Assembly: GCF_049116555.1 (NCBI RefSeq)
Contig: NZ_JAGDYT010000008.1
Coordinates: 62,001-126,000, forward strand
Source: Maricaulis maris_C
GTDB taxonomy: Bacteria; Pseudomonadota; Alphaproteobacteria; Caulobacterales; Maricaulaceae
Direction of reading: 5' to 3'
Length of the DNA: 64,000 nt
Numbering within the stretch: the first letter of the stretch is position 1; each line of letters starts with the position of its first letter. Of this stretch, positions 43,792 through 54,000 are shown one piece after another. A model generated the notes under the pieces. It ran no database searches. It was not told the origin of the DNA and saw nothing but the letters and a program-made list of their open reading frames with translations. The position numbers and the translations under genes are program-made.

Positions 43792-44865
43792 ATGAGAAAA
43801 AAGCCACAGCCTACGATCAAGGATGTCGCTGAGTTTGCATCAGTTTCTCCAATGACCGTGTCGCGCGTTCTCAACGACCAGGGCATGGTGAAGGAATCCA
43901 CGCGCAAGCGCGTCCTCGAGGCGATGCGCGCCTTGAATTACCGACCCAATCTGATGGCGCGCAGTCTTGCCGGACGGTCCGGCCTGTTCATCGGCCTCAT
44001 CTACCGCAATCCGAGTTACGGCTATCTCAGCGAATTCCTGCTGGGCGCGCTCAGCACCTGTCGGAGGCTTGGCCACAACCTTGTCGTCGAGGAACCGTTT
44101 CTCGATCGGAATTTGGTCAATCTGGAACTGATCGAGCGACGCTTTCTCGATACGAGTATCCAGGCCCTCATCGTTGTTCCGCCGCTCTCCGACGATCCCC
44201 AGCTGATTGATGTCCTGGAGCGGACCAAGATCGCCTATGTCTGTGTGAGTCCGCGGCTCGGTACCTATGCGGGAGCCAGTGTCGGGATGGATGACATTGC
44301 CGCGGCACGAGAGATGACATCGTATTTGCTGGATCTCGGACACGACCGGATCGGCTTGATCAAGGGGCCGGCCGATCACCGGGCGAGTGAGCTGCGCCTC
44401 ACCGGGTACACGCAGGCCCTTGCGGAGCGCGGTATACCGGTTGACCCCAGCATTCTGGCCGAGGGCAATTTCACCTATGTTTCGGGAATGCACGCCGCCA
44501 AGGCGATCCTGCAGGCTGACAACCCGCCGACGGCGATCTTTGCCAGCAATGACGATATGGCGGCGGGTGCGATCGCCACGGCGCACCAGTCCGGACTCCG
44601 CGTGCCGGAGGATGTTTCCGTTGTCGGCTTTGATGATACGGCAACCGCCTCGGCCGTCTGGCCGCCATTGACCACGATCCGCCAGCCCATCCGGAAAATG
44701 GCCGATGCGGCGATCGAGACACTCGAGCGCCTTGTCGCCGGGGCGAGCGCCCCTTCCAAGGTGCCGCCACAGAAACTGTGCCTGCCTCACAAGCTGATTG
44801 TGCGGGATTCCACAGCGGCGCCGAACCCGCCCGCCCTGGCGTCTGCGAGAAAGCGGTCGGTCTAG
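43792..44865 (+). CDS. LacI-family regulator of the beta-glucan/halogenase locus
   Basis: This 357-residue protein has an N-terminal LacI helix-turn-helix (TIKDVAEFASVSPMTVSRVLNDQG, about residues 8-31), the hinge RPNLMARSLAGRSG, and the sugar-binding domain (GLIYRNPSYGYL, HDRIGLIKGP, IFASNDDMAAGAIATAH, VVGFDDTATASAVWPPLTTI). I start at ATG 43792 behind AGGG. It is adjacent to and convergent with the halogenase operon (four-base overlap at 44862-44865). The operator-like palindrome at 50950 lies between that operon and the TBDR, and this is the nearest LacI protein, so I infer it controls both. The other LacI genes here serve other loci. Confidence 0.88.
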   Translation: MRKKPQPTIKDVAEFASVSPMTVSRVLNDQGMVKESTRKRVLEAMRALNYRPNLMARSLAGRSGLFIGLIYRNPSYGYLSEFLLGALSTCRRLGHNLVVEEPFLDRNLVNLELIERRFLDTSIQALIVVPPLSDDPQLIDVLERTKIAYVCVSPRLGTYAGASVGMDDIAAAREMTSYLLDLGHDRIGLIKGPADHRASELRLTGYTQALAERGIPVDPSILAEGNFTYVSGMHAAKAILQADNPPTAIFASNDDMAAGAIATAHQSGLRVPEDVSVVGFDDTATASAVWPPLTTIRQPIRKMADAAIETLERLVAGASAPSKVPPQKLCLPHKLIVRDSTAAPNPPALASARKRSV

Positions 44866-46361
44866 GTCCGCTTCTGCAGGTATGCCGCGTGATCTTCGAA
44901 CTGCTCGAGGCATTTATGCATCGCGCGTCGGATTTCCGTCATGCGCTTTTCGAGCATGTCATCGGCCAAGTGGTTGATGACCGGGTGATAGCGCTTGGGT
45001 CGGATGTTCTGGCCCTCGAATACGGCAAACCAGCTGTGTTCGCCGAACAGCTCATTGTCATGCCGGTAGAGGCGGCCATTTTCTTTATATATATCAATTC
45101 TTTGGCGAAGTGTTTCCGGCAGGTCCATCGTCCGGACGTGATTCCATAGCGGGCTGTCGGTGCGCTGGGTGGCGCAATAGTGGAGAATGATGAAATCGCG
45201 AACCTGTTCGAACTCGGCGAGCGTGCGATCATTGTAGTATTCGATATCCCGCTCGTTGAAGACCTTGTCGGGGAAATTGGTCATCAGGCGGGCGATGGCG
45301 GTCTGGATCAGGTGGATTGATGTGGACTCCAGCGGTTCAAGAAACCCGCTCGCCAGGCCCAGGGCGACGACATTCTTGTTCCAGGGCTTCTTTCGAATGC
45401 CCGTCTTGAACCGCAGGAAACGTGGCTCGGAGATCGGCGCACCGTCGAGGCCGGACTTCAGCGTGTCATAGGCCTCATCATCACTGATATAGTCGCTGCA
45501 ATAGACATGACCATTGCCCAGCCGGTTCTGCAGCGGGATACGCCATTGCCAACCAGCCTTGTGCGCGGTCGACCGCGTGAACGGGGTCAGTGGTCCGGCG
45601 AGTTCGCATGCCTGGGCGACGGCCCGGTCGACGGGCAGATAGTGGGACCAGTCATCATAGCCGGACTTCAGTGTCTGCTCGGTCAGAAGGCCACGGAAGC
45701 CGGTACAGTCGATGAAGAGCTCGCCCGCAACAAGCTCGCCTGACTCCAGTTTGAGACTTTCGATAAAGCCGTCCTCTGGGCGCTGCTTGACCTCGACGAC
45801 CTTGCCTTCAACGCGTTCCACGCCCCGCGATTCAGCGACTTCGCGCATGTATTTGCCATAGAGGCTGGCATCGAATTGGTAAGCGTATTCGATATTGGCG
45901 AGCGGGGAGCCGCGCAGGTTGGGTTGCGGGTGGGCGAACTTGTTCAGCTTCGATGCCAGAACCTGGATATTGTAGTCGTCGATCGGCGTGGCATTCGGAG
46001 TCTGGATATGGCGGAGCCAGAAATGGTGGAAATGGATCCCATCCATATTCACCCCATAGGGGCTGAAGGGGTGGAAGTAGCGATCTCCCACCTGACCCCA
46101 ATTCACAAACTCGATGCCGAGTTTGAAGGTCGCATTTGTCCGGCGCAGATATTCTTTTTCGTCCAGGCCGACCAGTTTGTTGAAGTACCGGATATGCGGA
46201 ATTGTCGCCTCGCCGACACCAACCGTTCCGATCTCGTCGGACTCGACTAGACGGATCTTGACGGTCGGGTCGCGCAAAAGGATGGAAAACGCCGCAGCGG
46301 CCATCCAGCCAGCCGTGCCGCCACCGACAATCACGATCTCTTTGATATTCTGGTCTTGCAT
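44862..46361 (-). CDS. Tryptophan halogenase family flavoprotein 1
   Basis: This 499-residue flavin-dependent halogenase-like protein has the FAD motif GGGTAGWM (residues 13-20), the GEATIPHI stretch, the catalytic lysine in NATFKLGIEFVNWG (Lys80, equivalent to Lys79 of PrnA/RebH), the WxWxIP motif (WQWRIP) and the EPLESTSI segment holding the catalytic glutamate. It is thus potentially active. It is the last gene of a leftward four-gene operon, two bases after member 2. Related proteins of Caulobacterales and Xanthomonas sit beside TonB receptors, and some tested ones halogenate indole, but natural substrates are largely unknown. It also requires a flavin reductase, not encoded here. Confidence 0.9.
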   Translation of the reverse strand: MQDQNIKEIVIVGGGTAGWMAAAAFSILLRDPTVKIRLVESDEIGTVGVGEATIPHIRYFNKLVGLDEKEYLRRTNATFKLGIEFVNWGQVGDRYFHPFSPYGVNMDGIHFHHFWLRHIQTPNATPIDDYNIQVLASKLNKFAHPQPNLRGSPLANIEYAYQFDASLYGKYMREVAESRGVERVEGKVVEVKQRPEDGFIESLKLESGELVAGELFIDCTGFRGLLTEQTLKSGYDDWSHYLPVDRAVAQACELAGPLTPFTRSTAHKAGWQWRIPLQNRLGNGHVYCSDYISDDEAYDTLKSGLDGAPISEPRFLRFKTGIRKKPWNKNVVALGLASGFLEPLESTSIHLIQTAIARLMTNFPDKVFNERDIEYYNDRTLAEFEQVRDFIILHYCATQRTDSPLWNHVRTMDLPETLRQRIDIYKENGRLYRHDNELFGEHSWFAVFEGQNIRPKRYHPVINHLADDMLEKRMTEIRRAMHKCLEQFEDHAAYLQKRT

Positions 46362-46363
46362 GC

Positions 46364-47902
46364 TTATCGCCCATTCCCACTCAGCGTTTGCGCCGGGCTG
46401 TCCAAACTGTTGAGGAAAGCGCGATGCGATTGCATATGGTCTACCGCCCGTCCCATGGCCGACTGCATCGACTGGAGGCTGTGCGTGATCTGGGCACGGT
46501 CCACCGTGCTCACGATCGGATCAATTGATTTTGGCATGATGTTCTGCCCCAGCAGGACCGCGATCCAGCTCGGTTTCGAGAACAATTCGTCATCATAGCG
46601 GAAAACGCGCCCGGCCTCGCGGAACAGTTCGATGCGCCGGGTCAATGAGTCGGGGACGTCCATCGTCCGGGTGTAGGTCCAGAAGGGGGTGTCATCACGC
46701 TGGGTGGCCTTGTAGTGCAGGATGATGAAGTCGCGCACCTGCTCGAATTTCTTCTCCAGCATGCGGTTGTACTCGTCGCGAACGACGGATGGCATGCTGG
46801 CGGTCGGAAACAGGGCGATGAACTTGCTGATCCCTTCTTGAATCAGGAAAAGAGAGGTTGATTCCAGGGGTTCGAGAAAACCGCCGGACAGGCCGATCGC
46901 GATACAATTCTTTTCCCAGAATTTCGTGCGGTGACCGGTCTGGAAGGCGATCTTGCGCGGCGATCCGATCGCCGGGCCATCGAGATCATCCATCAGGCTT
47001 TGAACGGCCTCGTCATCGCTCATCAGTTTGCTGGAATAGATATGCCCGTTCCCCGTTCGATGCTGTGTGGGGATGCGCCACTGCCAGCCCGCCTTCTTGG
47101 CCGTGGAGATTGTGTAGGGCAGGGGGTCGCCGGCTGACTCGCAGGCAACCGCCTGTGCGGTGTCGCAGGGCAGCCAGTGAGACCAGTCCTTGAAGCCGAT
47201 GCCCAGCGTCTTGTTGATGAGCAGGCCGCGAAAGCCCGTACAGTCGAAGAAAAGGTCGCCGTCGACGGATGAGCCGTCTTCCAGCTCTATCCGGGCGATA
47301 TCGCCCGTCTCCGCATGTTGGTGAACCTGGGTGACCTTGCCCTCGATCCGTTGGACACCGCGCTTTTCTGCATACCCTCGGAGATAGCGCGCATAGGCGG
47401 TGGCGTCGAAATGATAGGCATAGCGCAGCTGGGAGAGGACGGATCGCGGATTGGCTTCCGGTTTGGCAAATTTGCCGGCCGCCGCGGCGCGGGCGCTGAG
47501 ACTGAATTCCTCAATCGTGCTGCCGGGGTTGTCCTGTTTGTAGCGGAGCCAGAATTGATGGAAATCAATGCCGTTCATATCGGCGCCATGCACGCCGAAT
47601 GGATGGAAATAGGCGTCGCCCAGCTGGCCCCAGTTCACGAACTTGATGCCGAGTTTGAAGGTCCCGTTTGTCGCCTTCAGAAATTCGGCCTCGGGAATAC
47701 CCAGGATCGCATTGAAGTGGATGATGTCGGGGATCGTTGCCTCGCCGACCCCGATCGTGCCGATCTGTTCGGACTCGACCAGCGACACCCGAACGCTGTC
47801 CGGGGGCAAAAGACTCGACAGGGCTGCGGCCGTCATCCAGCCCGCCGACCCGCCGCCGACAATGACGATGCGTTTGATATTGCCAGGCGGGGTATCAGAC
47901 AT
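46364..47902 (-). CDS. Tryptophan halogenase family flavoprotein 2
   Basis: This 512-residue protein keeps all key features of the family: GGGSAGWM (16-23), GEATIPDI, Lys83 in NGTFKLGIKFVNWG, WQWRIP and FLEPLESTSLF. It is clearly a paralogue of members 1 and 4. I start at ATG 47902, because the frame's upstream extension overlaps member 3. Its start overlaps the end of member 3 by eight bases, showing one transcript. The protein is cytoplasmic with no signal peptide, so it cannot act directly on polysaccharide outside. If active it should modify a small imported or cytoplasmic indole-like compound. Confidence 0.9.
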   Translation of the reverse strand: MSDTPPGNIKRIVIVGGGSAGWMTAAALSSLLPPDSVRVSLVESEQIGTIGVGEATIPDIIHFNAILGIPEAEFLKATNGTFKLGIKFVNWGQLGDAYFHPFGVHGADMNGIDFHQFWLRYKQDNPGSTIEEFSLSARAAAAGKFAKPEANPRSVLSQLRYAYHFDATAYARYLRGYAEKRGVQRIEGKVTQVHQHAETGDIARIELEDGSSVDGDLFFDCTGFRGLLINKTLGIGFKDWSHWLPCDTAQAVACESAGDPLPYTISTAKKAGWQWRIPTQHRTGNGHIYSSKLMSDDEAVQSLMDDLDGPAIGSPRKIAFQTGHRTKFWEKNCIAIGLSGGFLEPLESTSLFLIQEGISKFIALFPTASMPSVVRDEYNRMLEKKFEQVRDFIILHYKATQRDDTPFWTYTRTMDVPDSLTRRIELFREAGRVFRYDDELFSKPSWIAVLLGQNIMPKSIDPIVSTVDRAQITHSLQSMQSAMGRAVDHMQSHRAFLNSLDSPAQTLSGNGR

Positions 47903-49397
47903 GGTTTTTCTTTTCGAAGTATTGCTTGAGCTTGGCCACATAAATGTGGTGCGGCGGCATTTTGGGTATGAGCTGTTTGATCGCCTCGCTCATATGGGTC
48001 AAATTCCGTTCGGTCTCGTCTTTCGAAATCCGGTCGACCTGCCGGTCATACTGTCTCGGGGTCCGGCCCATTCCCATATGCGCAATGGTCCAGTCCTCGT
48101 CATTGAAGGGCTCGAGATCGTAGCGGGTCAGAAGCCCCCGATTTGTGAATTGCGTGATCTTCCGGTCGAGCTTCTCGCTGTGTGGCTTCGCCAAGGCGTC
48201 TCGCCAATAGCTGGAGGCGGGCGCGTCGCTGCCAGACAGTAGCGCATCATGAAACAGGTTGGTGTGGGCCGTATCCTCGCGAAAGCGCCGGTTGAACTCC
48301 TTTTGTTCAACGGTCATGTCGTCGAGCACCGGGATGAGTTCCAGCAAACGCTCGATATCGCGTTGAAGCATGATCATCGGCGCCGGGGTGAGCGGCTCGA
48401 CCACCGAAGCGGCATGGCCGATCGCCACGCAATTCCCGACCCAGGCATCCGTCAAATGCCCAAGCTCGATGGTGAAGTGTGCGTCCGGGTCCTCGGCCTT
48501 GTCAGCCGGGCCGACATGCAGCACGTGTTCGCCGTTCTGGAGGAAGGCTTTTGACGTCCAGCCAAGGGCATTGGCCTCGATCTCGCGACACGGCGGGCCG
48601 AGCTGATCGGTGGCGCGGGTCGTTTTGGCGGCTCCGATCGTCCGTTCGGCGTTGAAACTGGCTCCCACGCTGTTGATGGCGTGCCTTGAGGGGCCGCTCG
48701 CATCAATGAACAGGGTCGCCGTCATGGTCTCGCCAGTGTCCAGCTGAACGGCGGTGAGCCGACTGCCTTCGGCCTCGATCGAGCGAATGTCGGCATCCAT
48801 GCGCCGGACGTGAGTGGTCGCAAGCTGGGCGTCGACAAGCCGGGTCAGCTCGCAAGGGTCTATCTGATAACCGTATTCAGCTTGCGACAGGGCAATTCCC
48901 GGATCCGAAGGCGGGTGCGCGAAGCGCCCGGCAAGCGCGGCCTGCGCAGAGACCAGCAGGGGCTGCAGGGCCGCGGAGGCGCGTGTCACGTGGTGAAATA
49001 GCGGGATGCCCGAAATCGTCTTGAACGGCGCGTGATGACATTGCAGCCAGCTGTGCGAAGACAGCCAATGGCGGAAGTGGCAGCCATAGGAAAAGGAGGC
49101 GGCGCTCTTCAGCAGGAGCGTCGGCTCATCCAGCCCCAGTCGACGCAGAAAATTGTAGCTCGACGGGTCGGTTGCGTTTCCATAGAGCACGTCTTCCTGT
49201 GGCACCGCCGCGCCTCGGATCTGGATGATCCCGCAGGTTTCGTCCAGGCTTCTGACGAGGCTGAGCGCTGTCAGGCTGGCGGCCAGGCCGCTGCCCAAGA
49301 CGATAATGGATCTGGTCGGTGTGTTGGTCGGTTCCGGCACGGGCGCGGGCTCACATTCCGTTTGCAAGGATGGGCGCTGAAGCGGAAGCCGCGCCAT
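47895..49397 (-). CDS. Divergent halogenase-family flavoprotein 3, lacking catalytic residues
   Basis: This protein of about 500 residues is aligned in order with its neighbours but has lost family landmarks. The FAD loop reads VLGSGLAASLTAL instead of GGGxxGWM. The catalytic lysine segment (TFKLGIEF) is replaced by ASFSYGCHFRHW, the WxWxIP motif is missing, and EPLEST has become EPLTPAP without the catalytic glutamate. It retains the general FAD-monooxygenase shape (TRLVDAQL, LFIDASGPSRHA). It may bind flavin without halogenating. I start at ATG 49397, which overlaps member 4 by 47 bases. No strong ribosome-binding site is visible, so a later start is possible. Confidence 0.75.
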   Translation of the reverse strand: MARLPLQRPSLQTECEPAPVPEPTNTPTRSIIVLGSGLAASLTALSLVRSLDETCGIIQIRGAAVPQEDVLYGNATDPSSYNFLRRLGLDEPTLLLKSAASFSYGCHFRHWLSSHSWLQCHHAPFKTISGIPLFHHVTRASAALQPLLVSAQAALAGRFAHPPSDPGIALSQAEYGYQIDPCELTRLVDAQLATTHVRRMDADIRSIEAEGSRLTAVQLDTGETMTATLFIDASGPSRHAINSVGASFNAERTIGAAKTTRATDQLGPPCREIEANALGWTSKAFLQNGEHVLHVGPADKAEDPDAHFTIELGHLTDAWVGNCVAIGHAASVVEPLTPAPMIMLQRDIERLLELIPVLDDMTVEQKEFNRRFREDTAHTNLFHDALLSGSDAPASSYWRDALAKPHSEKLDRKITQFTNRGLLTRYDLEPFNDEDWTIAHMGMGRTPRQYDRQVDRISKDETERNLTHMSEAIKQLIPKMPPHHIYVAKLKQYFEKKNHV

Positions 49398-50880
49398 GAC
49401 GGCGCAGGAATTCAGCCTGCGTCGGCGTCGCTTCGACGGCACGCCTTGTTTCCTGATCTATCTCGTCCAGTCGCCGTTTCACCTCCGCGAGCGGATATTT
49501 GTCGATTCGGGGGTCGTGATCGGTGGGCATGAGGTTCTGCCCCAGCATCACCGCGATCCAGCTTGGCGGCAGAAAGACGCCGAACTCGTACTTCAGAACA
49601 TAGCCGCGCGACGACCAGGCGGCGATTTTCTCCTGCAAGCTGGCGGGCAGCTCCATGGCCTGGAAATAGCGCCACATCTCACTGTCATTCCGCTGGGTCG
49701 CGACGTAGTGGAGAAGCAGGAAATCTCTCACGCGTTCGAAGTTCAATGCCATCCGGTCATTGTATTCGGCGATGTCCAACGGGTTGATCGTCTGGCTCGG
49801 GAAGAGCTCGATCAGCGATGTTATGCCTTCCTGGATAAGGTGGATGGATGTGGACTCAAGCGGTTCGAGGAAGCCGGCAGACAAGCCAATGCTGACCACA
49901 TTGCGATTCCAGAATTTCTTGCGGCGACCGGTCTTGAAGAAAAGTTGCTTGGGTTCGGCCAGCGCCGGTCCCTCCAGCGAGCTCATCAACTGGTGGGTCG
50001 CCTCATCATCGGAGATGAATTCATTCCAGTAGACATGACCATTGCCGGTCCGGTGCTGCAGCGGAATACGCCATTGCCAGCCGGCCGTGCGGGCCGTGGC
50101 GCGGGTAAAGGGCAGGAGCTCGCCTCTGGATTCACACGGGACGGCGATGGCGCGGTTGCAGGGCAGCCATTGGCTCCAGTCATCATAACCGGTCTCCAGG
50201 GCCTGCTCGATCAGCACGCCTCGAAAGCCCGAGCAATCGACAAACAGGTCCGCAGTCACTTGTGACCCGTCCGCGAGCTTGACGGATTTGACGTCGCCGG
50301 ACTCGCTGTCGAGTTCGACATCGACAACACGGCCTTCAAGCCGTCGAACGCCGTTGTCCTCGCCGTATGACCTGAGGAAGCGGGCATAGAGGCTGGAATC
50401 GAACTGGTAGGCGTAGCCGAAATTCGAACCGATCTTGTTGGGGTCCTGGCCCGGGATCTGGAAGCGTCCGTTCTCGGCTGCCACGATCGGGTAGGAATAA
50501 TCACTGAGACGCCGAGCCTGGCCGGCCTTCTGCAGCCTCAGCCAGAACTGGTGGAAGTCCAGATCGTCGAGCGGGAGACCGTAATCCCCAAAGGGGTGGA
50601 TATAGTGATCGCCGCGCTGGCCCCAGTCGCAGAATTCGATCCCGAGCTTGAACGTGGCCTCGGTGGATTTCATGAAGGTCGGTTCGTCGATTCCCAGCGC
50701 CTGATTGAAAAACCGAATGTGTGGCAAGGTTGCCTCACCTACGCCAACGGTTCCGATCTGATCGGATTCAACGAGCGTGATTTCAAGGCCTAAACTTTTG
50801 AACTTGTTGGATAGGGCGGCGGCAGTCATCCAACCCGAGGTTCCACCGCCAAGAATACAAATTCGCGAAATCGCACTCAC
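49351..50880 (-). CDS. Tryptophan halogenase family flavoprotein 4 (first of operon)
   Basis: This 509-residue protein has intact family motifs: GGGTSGWM (11-18), GEATLPHI, Lys78 in EATFKLGIEFCDWG, WQWRIP and GFLEPLESTSI. It is nearest the promoter shared with the TonB receptor at 51031, and its product leads the leftward operon 4-3-2-1. Start at ATG 50880, 70 bases from the operator-like palindrome at 50950-50963. A family member next to a Xanthomonas/Caulobacter-class receptor is a common arrangement, suggesting a role linked to uptake or control of the glycan locus rather than to a secondary-metabolite pathway. No tailoring or peptide synthetase genes are present. Confidence 0.9.
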   Translation of the reverse strand: MSAISRICILGGGTSGWMTAAALSNKFKSLGLEITLVESDQIGTVGVGEATLPHIRFFNQALGIDEPTFMKSTEATFKLGIEFCDWGQRGDHYIHPFGDYGLPLDDLDFHQFWLRLQKAGQARRLSDYSYPIVAAENGRFQIPGQDPNKIGSNFGYAYQFDSSLYARFLRSYGEDNGVRRLEGRVVDVELDSESGDVKSVKLADGSQVTADLFVDCSGFRGVLIEQALETGYDDWSQWLPCNRAIAVPCESRGELLPFTRATARTAGWQWRIPLQHRTGNGHVYWNEFISDDEATHQLMSSLEGPALAEPKQLFFKTGRRKKFWNRNVVSIGLSAGFLEPLESTSIHLIQEGITSLIELFPSQTINPLDIAEYNDRMALNFERVRDFLLLHYVATQRNDSEMWRYFQAMELPASLQEKIAAWSSRGYVLKYEFGVFLPPSWIAVMLGQNLMPTDHDPRIDKYPLAEVKRRLDEIDQETRRAVEATPTQAEFLRRHGAASASAPILANGM

Positions 50881-50949
50881 GTCCGATCCTTATGACTACC
50901 AACCGGCAATCTCACTATGGATCGCCTATTGCAAAAATGAAAGGAGTAA

Positions 50950-50963
50950 TGATAACGTTACCA
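50950..50963. promoter_or_regulatory. LacI-type operator between halogenase 4 and the TBDR
   Basis: TGATAACGTTACCA is a near-perfect palindrome centred on AACGTT, the form typical for LacI-family operators of glycan loci. It lies between the divergent halogenase operon and TBDR gene and differs from the ACCGGT-centred sites of the uronate regulon. Confidence 0.7.
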
Positions 50964-51030
50964 TCTTCGGTGATATCCGATGCCCGTTTTGGGTAAAAAA
51001 ATAAAGACTTGCGTCTAGGGGAGGAACTAA

Positions 51031-54000
51031 GTGACCAAATCGAAGAAGGCTGACCGCTGGCGGTCAACGCGGTATGCCCTGCTGGGAACGACAGCCATGG
51101 TTGCCACCTTGGCTGCTCAACCTGCCATGGCGCAGGAAGCAGAAACCGCCAACGAAGAGAGTGAGACGTCTCAGGAAGTCATCACGATTCAAGGCGTCCG
51201 GGGCGCACTGCTCACGGCCCGTAACACCAAACGTGAAGCTGACACATTCGTGGACTCGATCACCGCGTCTGACGTGTCCCAACTGCCGGACCTGTCCGTG
51301 GCTGAAGCCCTGGCACGCGTGCCGGGTGTTGTGGTCCAGCGGTTCGTGCTTGGCGGCAGCGACGGCGATTTCCCGTCGCCTGAAGGTTCCGGCAACATCG
51401 TCCGTGGCCTGCAGTATGTCCGGTCCGAATTCAATGGCCGTGACGCCTTCTCGGCAAATGGTGGCCGCGCCCTGGAATGGGCCAGTATTCCGCCTGAGCT
51501 GATCGGCTCCGTCGACGTGTTCAAGAACCAGACGGCTGACATGCTCGAAGGCGGGATTGCCGGTACGGTCAATCTGCGCACGCTCGAGCCGTTCGACCGT
51601 GATGGTCAGATCGCGATCCTCGCTGCTGACGGAACCTATGCGGACCTCGCCGAGGAATGGAGCCCGGGCTACAGCGCGATCTTCGGGGATCGCTGGAGCA
51701 ATAATTCCGGTGACTTCGGAATTCTGGCGTCGTACTCGACGTCCGAGCTGCAGTCGCGCATCAATGGTTTCCAGTATGGCCAGTTGATGGCGATTCCGAA
51801 CCCGGACAATGCGGGGACCACAATGGCTCTGCCGGGTGGCTGGCAGGCACGTGATGCCGAAATCGGCCGCGAGCGCGACAGTTACTATCTTGCGGGCCAG
51901 TGGCGCTCGCCGAATGGCGACATCGAGCTCACGCTGAAGGCGACCCGGGTCGAGAATTTCGTTCAGACCGATGAGCGCACACTCGAATTCTTCACCGATG
52001 CCGAGTCGTGGAATGTCTGGTCGGTGCTCGGCGATTCAAGCACCCGCAACATCACACCTTTCACCTCCGCCGGCATCCCGCGCTGTAATGGTAATGGCGA
52101 AGCCGCCAATGGTGGCGTCGGGATCTGCGAAAGCCTGATCGGTGTCGATGGCGGCCTGATGGAATCGGGCATGGTTTCCAACAATCTTCGCGATTGGCTG
52201 GGCCAGACCGGTAACCTTCAGACTCCGCTTCAGTCGCTTGCAATTGCGCAGACCAATGAGTCGATGACGCAGGACTTCAGCGCCAATCTTCAATGGCGTG
52301 TGAACGACCGTCTGTATGTCGAGCTGGATGCTCAATACACCGAAGCCGAAGCCTCCATGAACCGGCTCTGGGCGGGTGGTAATCACTTCGCCGACTACCG
52401 GTTCGACTTCTCGGACGCCGAGAATCCGGAGATCGAGCTCTTCCTGTCCGATCAGGTCCGCCTGGCAGACTGGGGTGGCACTTTCCGTGGTGCTGATCCG
52501 GGCGTCCTGGGTGACCTCGGTGACCCGCGTTACGCATTCCTGCTGTATGCGGCTGACCAGTTCGAGGACAATACCGGCGATCTGACCGCTTTCCGGGCCG
52601 ATGCCGAATACGAATTCGGTGATGATGGCTGGTTTGACTCCGTTCAGTTTGGTGCGCGCTTCTCCGAGCGTGAGCAGATCAACCGCAGTGCGGGCCTGAA
52701 CTGGGCTGGCATCGCGCCGCCATGGAGTGGCGGCTACCTGCCTTACGCGAACCGTGCAGATGCCGGCGCCTATGATGTCGCCGACTTCTCCGGCTTCATG
52801 GATGGGAACGTGTTCCAGGGTGACATCACCTCGATCGTCTTCCCGAGCCGTGTCCAGATGCAGGACTATGAGGCATTCGTGGCCTCTCTCGCCGCTGAGC
52901 CGCTGATGGGCGGCGGAATCAATGGTGATGGCAATCTGCAGGTCGGCGACTGGGTTCCGCTCCGTCAGAATGGTGTGATTGATTACGTCAATCGCGGCAT
53001 TGACGGGTCGGTCAAGGAGCAGACGACCAACTTCTATGGTCGGATGAATTTCGGCCAGGAGTTCAGCAATGGCCAGTCGGTCACGGGTAATTTCGGTCTG
53101 CGTTATGTGCGCACCGACACGACCGGTGGCGGTTTCGTCGGCTATGCAGAACTTGCGGAAGATGATCCGCTTGACGCGACGCAGCCTCGCGATTTCCTCC
53201 CGGAGACCGCGGCTTATCTTGATCAGGCCAATCAGGCGAACACGATCGACAACAGCTATGAGTACTGGCTGCCGTCCTTCAATGTCCGCTGGGACCTGAA
53301 TGATGAGATGATTGTCCGCTTTGCCGCCAGCCAGGCGATCTCGCCTGCCAATATTGCGAACCTCAACTCCAACCGCGGCGTGTCGGCCGAGCTTGGCTTT
53401 GTCGTCGACAATACGGCTACACCGCCGGCTATCACCGATATCGTTCTTGGTGGCATCAACGAGGTTGGCGGAAATCCGACCCTCGATCCGGTTGAAGCGA
53501 CAAACTTCGACCTGTCCTATGAGTGGTATTTCGGTTCAGACGGTCTCTTCACCGCGTCGGCCTTCTACAAGGATCTGAGCAATATCATCGTCTACGGCGA
53601 GGAAACGATCGATTCGATCACGCTGGATGGCTACACAGTTCCGGTGACCTATTCGGGCAATCTGAACCTGAATGACGGTACCGTGGAAGGTGTGGAATTC
53701 TCCTACCAGCAATTCTTCACCGAGTGGCCGGGACTGTTCGGAAACCTGGGCGTCCAGGCGAACATGACGTTCCTGGCTTCCGAAACCTCGCCGCTGCCGT
53801 CGGTGCAGGATGCGGATGGTGATGGCGTTGAAGGCTTCCTCACGGTCTACCGGTGGGGTGTCGACGAGCTGCTCGGACTCTCGGACAAGTCCTACAACCT
53901 GATCGGTATCTATCAGGATGATCAGTTCGAAGTCCGCCTCGCCTACAATTGGCGGTCGGCCTACTGGAGTTCCTATCGGGACTTCATCACGGGCAACCCG

